Assembly: GCA_019751575.1 (NCBI GenBank)
Contig: JAIENF010000554.1
Span: 1 to 10,160 of the forward strand
Source: Burkholderiales bacterium
GTDB lineage: Bacteria > Pseudomonadota > Gammaproteobacteria > Burkholderiales > CAIKXV01
Direction: 5' to 3'
DNA: 10,160 bases
A program made the translations under genes and the position numbers. Numbering within the stretch: the stretch's first letter is position 1; each line of letters starts with the position of its first letter. The notes beneath the pieces are model-generated. The model was not told the origin of the DNA, did no database searches, and saw only the letters and a program-made list of their open reading frames with translations. Shown here piece by piece: positions 7,239-10,160 of this stretch.

Positions 7239-8000
7239 TCAGGCGCCGCGCGCCGAGCAGACCAGACACCCGGGATCGCGCTTCACGCGCACTTCCCGCC
7301 ACTCGGACTCACGGGCGCTGAACAGCAGCAGCCGCCCTGCCAGCGAACGGCCGGCACCGGTGATCAGCTTCAGCGCCTCTGCCGCCTGCATCGCCCCGAT
7401 CACGCCGACCAGCGGGGCGAACACGCCCATCACCGCGCAGCGCTCCCCGGCGTCGGCCTCTTCGTCGACCTGCGGAAAGAGGCAGTGATAGCAGGGGCTG
7501 TCGTCCCGTCGGAGGTCGAACACCGACACCTGTCCGTCGAAGCGGATCGCCGCACCGGATACCAGCGGCTTGCGATGGCGTACGCAGGCGGCATTGAGGG
7601 CATGGCGGGTCGGGAAATTGTCGCTCGCGTCGATGACCAGGTCGGCACAAGCGACATGGTCGGCCAGCGCTTCGCCTTCCAGCCGCTGGGCCAGGCCGAC
7701 CACGCGGGTGGCGGGATTGATCGCCTGCATGGCCCGGGCGATCGATCGCACCTTCGGCATGCCGACGCTCTGCATGGTGTGTGCGACCTGTCGTTGCAGG
7801 TTGGTCAGGTCGACGTCGTCGCCGTCGCAGACCGTGACCTCGCCCACGCCCGCGCTCGCCAGATAGAGCGCGACCGGGGAGCCGAGCCCGCCTGCCCCGA
7901 CCAGCAGCACGCGGCTGTCGAGCAGCCGCTGCTGGCCATCGATGCCGATCTCGTCGAGCAGGATGTGGCGGCTGTACCGGGTGAGCTGGTCGTCATCCAT
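7239..8000 (-). CDS. moeB: MoeB/ThiF/HesA-family E1-like adenylyltransferase
   Basis: This enzyme adenylates the C-terminal Gly-Gly of a small ubiquitin-like sulfur carrier (MoaD for molybdopterin, or ThiS for thiazole). The protein has 253 residues from the ATG at 8000. The nucleotide loop is VLLVGAGGLGSP (31-42). DGDDVDLTNLQRQ (59-71) and Lys83 in GMPK bind ATP, and DASDNFPTRHALN (124-136) provides the magnesium aspartate Asp127. Zinc cysteines are Cys170/Cys173 (CYHC) and Cys245/Cys248 (CLVC). Cys188 in GERCAVMGV lies at the position of the conserved cysteine that in ThiF attacks the carrier. No rhodanese domain is attached. An upstream TTG (8033) in frame lies inside a hairpin and is rejected. 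No moaD, thiS or moeA lies in the window, so MoeB and ThiF cannot be told apart here; moeB is chosen from the usual ctpA neighbourhood. Same strand as ctpA, 53 bases downstream. Confidence 0.88.
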   Translation of the reverse strand: MDDDQLTRYSRHILLDEIGIDGQQRLLDSRVLLVGAGGLGSPVALYLASAGVGEVTVCDGDDVDLTNLQRQVAHTMQSVGMPKVRSIARAMQAINPATRVVGLAQRLEGEALADHVACADLVIDASDNFPTRHALNAACVRHRKPLVSGAAIRFDGQVSVFDLRRDDSPCYHCLFPQVDEEADAGERCAVMGVFAPLVGVIGAMQAAEALKLITGAGRSLAGRLLLFSARESEWREVRVKRDPGCLVCSARGA

Positions 8001-8010
8001 CGGCTGGACA

Positions 8011-8038
8011 CCCGGTTGCGGCGCGCGGCGCAACCGGG
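8011..8038 (-). repeat. Perfect 10-bp inverted repeat between ctpA and moeB
   Basis: CCCGGTTGCG (8011-8020) and CGCAACCGGG (8029-8038) are exact reverse complements around an 8-base GC loop. The element fills most of the 53-base gap between the ctpA stop and the moeB ATG, ending 10 bases from that ATG. With no T-run it is not a classic terminator. In RNA it would be a very stable hairpin that could protect the ctpA 3' end or hinder moeB initiation. Confidence 0.7.
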
Positions 8039-8053
8039 CCCGTATCGTCCGGC

Positions 8054-9535
8054 CTAGCGGGCGGCCGCCGCCGGAGCACCCGCCGGCGCCGCGCTGGCGC
8101 TGGTCGCCACGGGGGGCAGCTCACGCAGCACCGGCTGGCCCTTCAGGTGGTTGAGCGCCTGCATCAGCTGGAAGTCTTCCCGCGAGAACACCTGCCCCGG
8201 CTCGAGCTTGATCGGCTCGACACGCGGGCGCGCCGGCTCGTCCTTCTTCGCCTCGGGACGGGGACGCGGTGCGGCCTTCGTCTGTCCGCCCTTGCCGTCG
8301 GACAGGTGGCGGTTCAGGTCGGCCTCGCGGACGCGCTGGTTGTCGCTCGGGTTGCTCGGATCCTCGACCACGATGTCGGGCGTGATGCCCTTGGCCTGGA
8401 TCGAGCGGCCGTTCGGCGTGAAGTAGCGCGCCGTGGTCAGCTTGATCGCGGTGTTGTTGGTGAGCGGAAGGATGGTCTGCACCGACCCCTTGCCGAAGCT
8501 CTGCGTGCCGATGATGGTGGCGCGCTTGTGGTCCTGCAGCGCACCCGCGACGATCTCGGACGCGGAGGCCGAGCCGCCGTTGATCAGCACCACCATGGGC
8601 ACCGACTTCACGTCCTTCGGCAGACCGCGCAGGAAGTCGCTCTGGCCCGCGCCGCGCAGATAGAACTCGGGGCTCGCGTTGAGCTTCATCCGCGAATCGG
8701 GTGCCCGGCCATCGGTATAGGTGACCAGCGCGTTCTGCGGCAGGAATGCCGCGGACACCGCGACCGCGCCGTTGAGCAGGCCGCCCGGGTCGTTGCGCAG
8801 GTCGAGGATCAGGCCGCGCATGTTGCCGTTGTTCTCCTTCCACACGCGTTCGATCGCCCGCGCCAGGTTCTCGCCGGTGTGCTCCTGGAACTGGGTCAGG
8901 CGGATGTATCCGAAGCCCGGCTCCATCAGCGCCGAGCGCACGCTCTGGATCTTGATCACCGCACGGGTGAGGGTGACCACGATCGGCTTCTCCTCGCCGC
9001 GGCGCATCAGGGTCAGCGTGATGCTGGTGTTCGGCTTGCCGCGCATGCGGCGGACCGCATCGTTCAGCGTCATGCCCTTCACCGGCGTCTCGTCCAGCCG
9101 GATGATCAGGTCACCGGGGCGAAGGCCGGCGCGCGACGCCGGGGTGTCGTCGATCGGGGACACGACGCGCACCAGCCCGTCTTCCATGCCGACCTCGATG
9201 CCCAGGCCGCCGAACTCGCCCTGCGTGCCGACCTGCAGTTCCTTGAAGGCTTCCTGGTCGAGATAGGCCGAATGCGGATCGAGGCCCGAGAGCATCCCGT
9301 TGATCGCCTCGGTGAAGAGCTTGCGGTCATCGACCGCCTCGACGTAATCGCTCTTGATGCGCCCGAAGACCTCGGTGAACACGCGCAGGTCCTCGATCGG
9401 CAGCGGGCTGGGGGCCTCGCGCTGGGCGACGGCTGAAAAATTCAGGCTGACGAGCACGCCGAGCACGACGCCGACGCAGATCAGTCCGATCTGGCTTGCC
9501 TTGTTGCGCATGAATGAACCCGACGGCCGTGACAT
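8054..9535 (-). CDS. ctpA: Carboxy-terminal processing protease (S41 family) with PDZ domain
   Basis: A periplasmic serine protease that cuts proteins near their C termini; in Gram-negatives such enzymes control peptidoglycan hydrolases. The protein has 493 residues from the ATG at 9535; a second ATG at 9511 would remove eight. Residues 16-37 (IGLICVGVVLGVLVSLNFSAVA) form a signal peptide or anchor. An N-terminal helical segment (about 48-105) includes GLDPHSAYLD. The PDZ domain lies at about 108-190 with the ligand loop FGGLGIEV and PASRAGLRPGD (132-142). The peptidase core follows, with LILDLRNDPGGLL (242-254). The catalytic Ser324 in GGSASASE and Lys349 in QSFGKGSVQ are 25 residues apart, as in E. 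coli Prc (Ser430/Lys455), and Gln353 corresponds to Gln459. A Pro/Arg/Lys-rich linker and an Ala-rich end (about 425-493) lie outside the core. envC is 192 bases upstream on the same strand, suggesting a shared cell-wall role. Confidence 0.95.
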   Translation of the reverse strand: MSRPSGSFMRNKASQIGLICVGVVLGVLVSLNFSAVAQREAPSPLPIEDLRVFTEVFGRIKSDYVEAVDDRKLFTEAINGMLSGLDPHSAYLDQEAFKELQVGTQGEFGGLGIEVGMEDGLVRVVSPIDDTPASRAGLRPGDLIIRLDETPVKGMTLNDAVRRMRGKPNTSITLTLMRRGEEKPIVVTLTRAVIKIQSVRSALMEPGFGYIRLTQFQEHTGENLARAIERVWKENNGNMRGLILDLRNDPGGLLNGAVAVSAAFLPQNALVTYTDGRAPDSRMKLNASPEFYLRGAGQSDFLRGLPKDVKSVPMVVLINGGSASASEIVAGALQDHKRATIIGTQSFGKGSVQTILPLTNNTAIKLTTARYFTPNGRSIQAKGITPDIVVEDPSNPSDNQRVREADLNRHLSDGKGGQTKAAPRPRPEAKKDEPARPRVEPIKLEPGQVFSREDFQLMQALNHLKGQPVLRELPPVATSASAAPAGAPAAAAR

Positions 9536-9727
9536 GGAGACGCGCTGACCTCTGGAAGGATGGGATGCGGAAGGTTCCGGCCTGGCTGCGGCACGGATGC
9601 GTGGTAGCGGAAAGCATGTTAGCAGCTTGTCAAGCACCGACGTGAGCCGGACGTTACGTCGACACGCAGGCGCCGGCAACGGACGGCGGCCGGGATGCAG
9701 GCGCAGCGGTTGTCGACGCCGCCAGGC
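9536..9727 (-). other. Intergenic region between envC and ctpA, with a possible ctpA -35 box
   Basis: No gene is supported in these 192 bases. The minus strand carries a perfect TTGACA at 9633-9628 in GTGCTTGACAAGCTG, about 95 bases before the ctpA ATG. At 17 bases spacing the -10 would be CCGCTA, a poor match. The hexamer may still contribute to a ctpA promoter independent of envC. An in-frame upstream extension of ctpA runs to 9679 but lacks a signal-peptide-like start. GCAGGCGC occurs twice (near 9667 and 9698), probably chance. Confidence 0.35.
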
Positions 9728-10160
9728 TCAGCGCGCACCCGACCAGCCGAGCGGATCGACCGGCTTCCCCCGGTGCCGCAGTTCGAAGTAGAGCCCGGCC
9801 TGCGCGGAGCCTCCGCTGGAGCCGACGGTGGCCACCGGATCGCCGCTGCGCACGCCGTCGCCGACCCGGCGCAGCAGCGATTCATTGTTGCCGTAGAGGC
9901 TCATGTAGCCGTCGCCATGGTCGACGATCAGCAGGTTCCCGAAACCGCGCAGCCAGTCGGCGAACACCACGCGGCCGGGCGCGACCGCGCGGACTTCCTG
10001 GCCGGGCCGGGCGAGGATGGTGATGCCGCGCCATTGCAGCCCGCCGTCCGCGCGCGACTGGCCGAACCGGTTCGCGATCTCGCCGGCGACCGGCAAGGCC
10101 ATCCGCCCCTTCAGTGACGCGAACACGCCGGCCGGCACGCCCGGCTCCGGCGTGCGGTCA
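9728..10160 (-). CDS. envC: Murein hydrolase activator EnvC (LytM domain; 5' part cut off by window edge)
   Basis: EnvC is a periplasmic coiled-coil protein with a degenerate LytM (M23) domain that activates N-acetylmuramyl-L-alanine amidases at the septum under FtsEX control. Only the last 143 codons or so are here, reading open to the window edge. The codon at 10138 is an internal GTG (Val), not a start. The domain begins with LKGRMALPVAGEIANRFGQ. WRGITI replaces the catalytic H-x3-D site, VVFADWLRGFGNLLIVDHG matches the E. coli VILADWLQGYGLVVVVEHG, and GLYFELRHRGKPVDP replaces the H-x-H motif. The zinc-binding histidines are thus missing, as in E. coli EnvC, so it should activate amidases rather than cut peptidoglycan itself. 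The coiled-coil part lies beyond the edge. ctpA follows on the same strand. Confidence 0.92.
   Translation of the reverse strand, partial: DRTPEPGVPAGVFASLKGRMALPVAGEIANRFGQSRADGGLQWRGITILARPGQEVRAVAPGRVVFADWLRGFGNLLIVDHGDGYMSLYGNNESLLRRVGDGVRSGDPVATVGSSGGSAQAGLYFELRHRGKPVDPLGWSGAR

Noticed and set aside
8001..8033. Upstream TTG start extending the MoeB-like protein by 11 residues
   Set aside because: The TTG lies within the 10-bp inverted repeat, has no ribosome site, and homologues begin at the MDDDQL-like position.
8147..9436. Plus-strand open frame of 429 codons opposite ctpA
   Set aside because: It is antisense to an intact S41 protease and its translation is Arg/His/Asp-rich without domain features; a codon-bias shadow.
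10136..10138. GTG as the start of a short separate M23 protein
   Set aside because: The frame stays open upstream to the window edge and the following residues align to the middle of EnvC, so this is an internal valine codon.

Overview
The window is very GC-rich, densely packed bacterial chromosome. The gene content and order (a dacC–dat–ybeD–lipB type cluster, an argB–HAD–slmA run, and an envC–ctpA–moeB run) are typical of Betaproteobacteria, most likely Burkholderiales or a close relative. That assignment rests on remembered gene order and protein similarity, not on a search. There are no rRNA or tRNA genes, insertion sequences, CRISPR arrays or phage genes. Almost everything is housekeeping, and both ends cut through a gene (lipB at the left, envC at the right).

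Left part (1–4032, mostly minus strand). Read from the right, the minus-strand genes are dacC (periplasmic D,D-carboxypeptidase), dat (D-amino-acid aminotransferase), ybeD (DUF493) and a SET-domain lysine methyltransferase with a histone-H1-like lysine-rich tail. Then comes a plus-strand gene for a secreted DUF1499 protein, and finally lipB (lipoyl/octanoyl transferase). ybeD normally sits directly beside lipB, so the SET and DUF1499 genes look like an insertion into a conserved cluster. DacC releases D-alanine from peptidoglycan stem peptides and Dat can deaminate D-alanine, so their tight linkage is metabolically sensible.

Middle (4033–7232, plus strand). A divergent intergenic region carries a dacC promoter candidate and a heat-shock (sigma-32-like) promoter for an Hsp20 small heat-shock protein. 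A strong hairpin separates hsp20 from argB (N-acetylglutamate kinase, arginine synthesis). argB is followed closely by a HAD-family pyrimidine 5'-nucleotidase-like gene. After a likely intrinsic terminator comes slmA (nucleoid-occlusion division inhibitor, TetR fold), apparently with its own promoter.

Right part (7239–10160, minus strand). Transcription runs envC (LytM-type amidase activator), ctpA (S41 carboxy-terminal processing protease), then moeB/thiF (E1-like adenylyltransferase for sulfur-carrier proteins). The last meets slmA tail to tail with only 6 bases between them. A perfect 10-bp inverted repeat lies between ctpA and moeB.

Four genes (dacC, slmA, ctpA, envC) concern cell-wall processing or septum placement. 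The least ordinary item is the SET-domain protein with nine consecutive KKxxx pentads. I found no convincing new multi-gene system.
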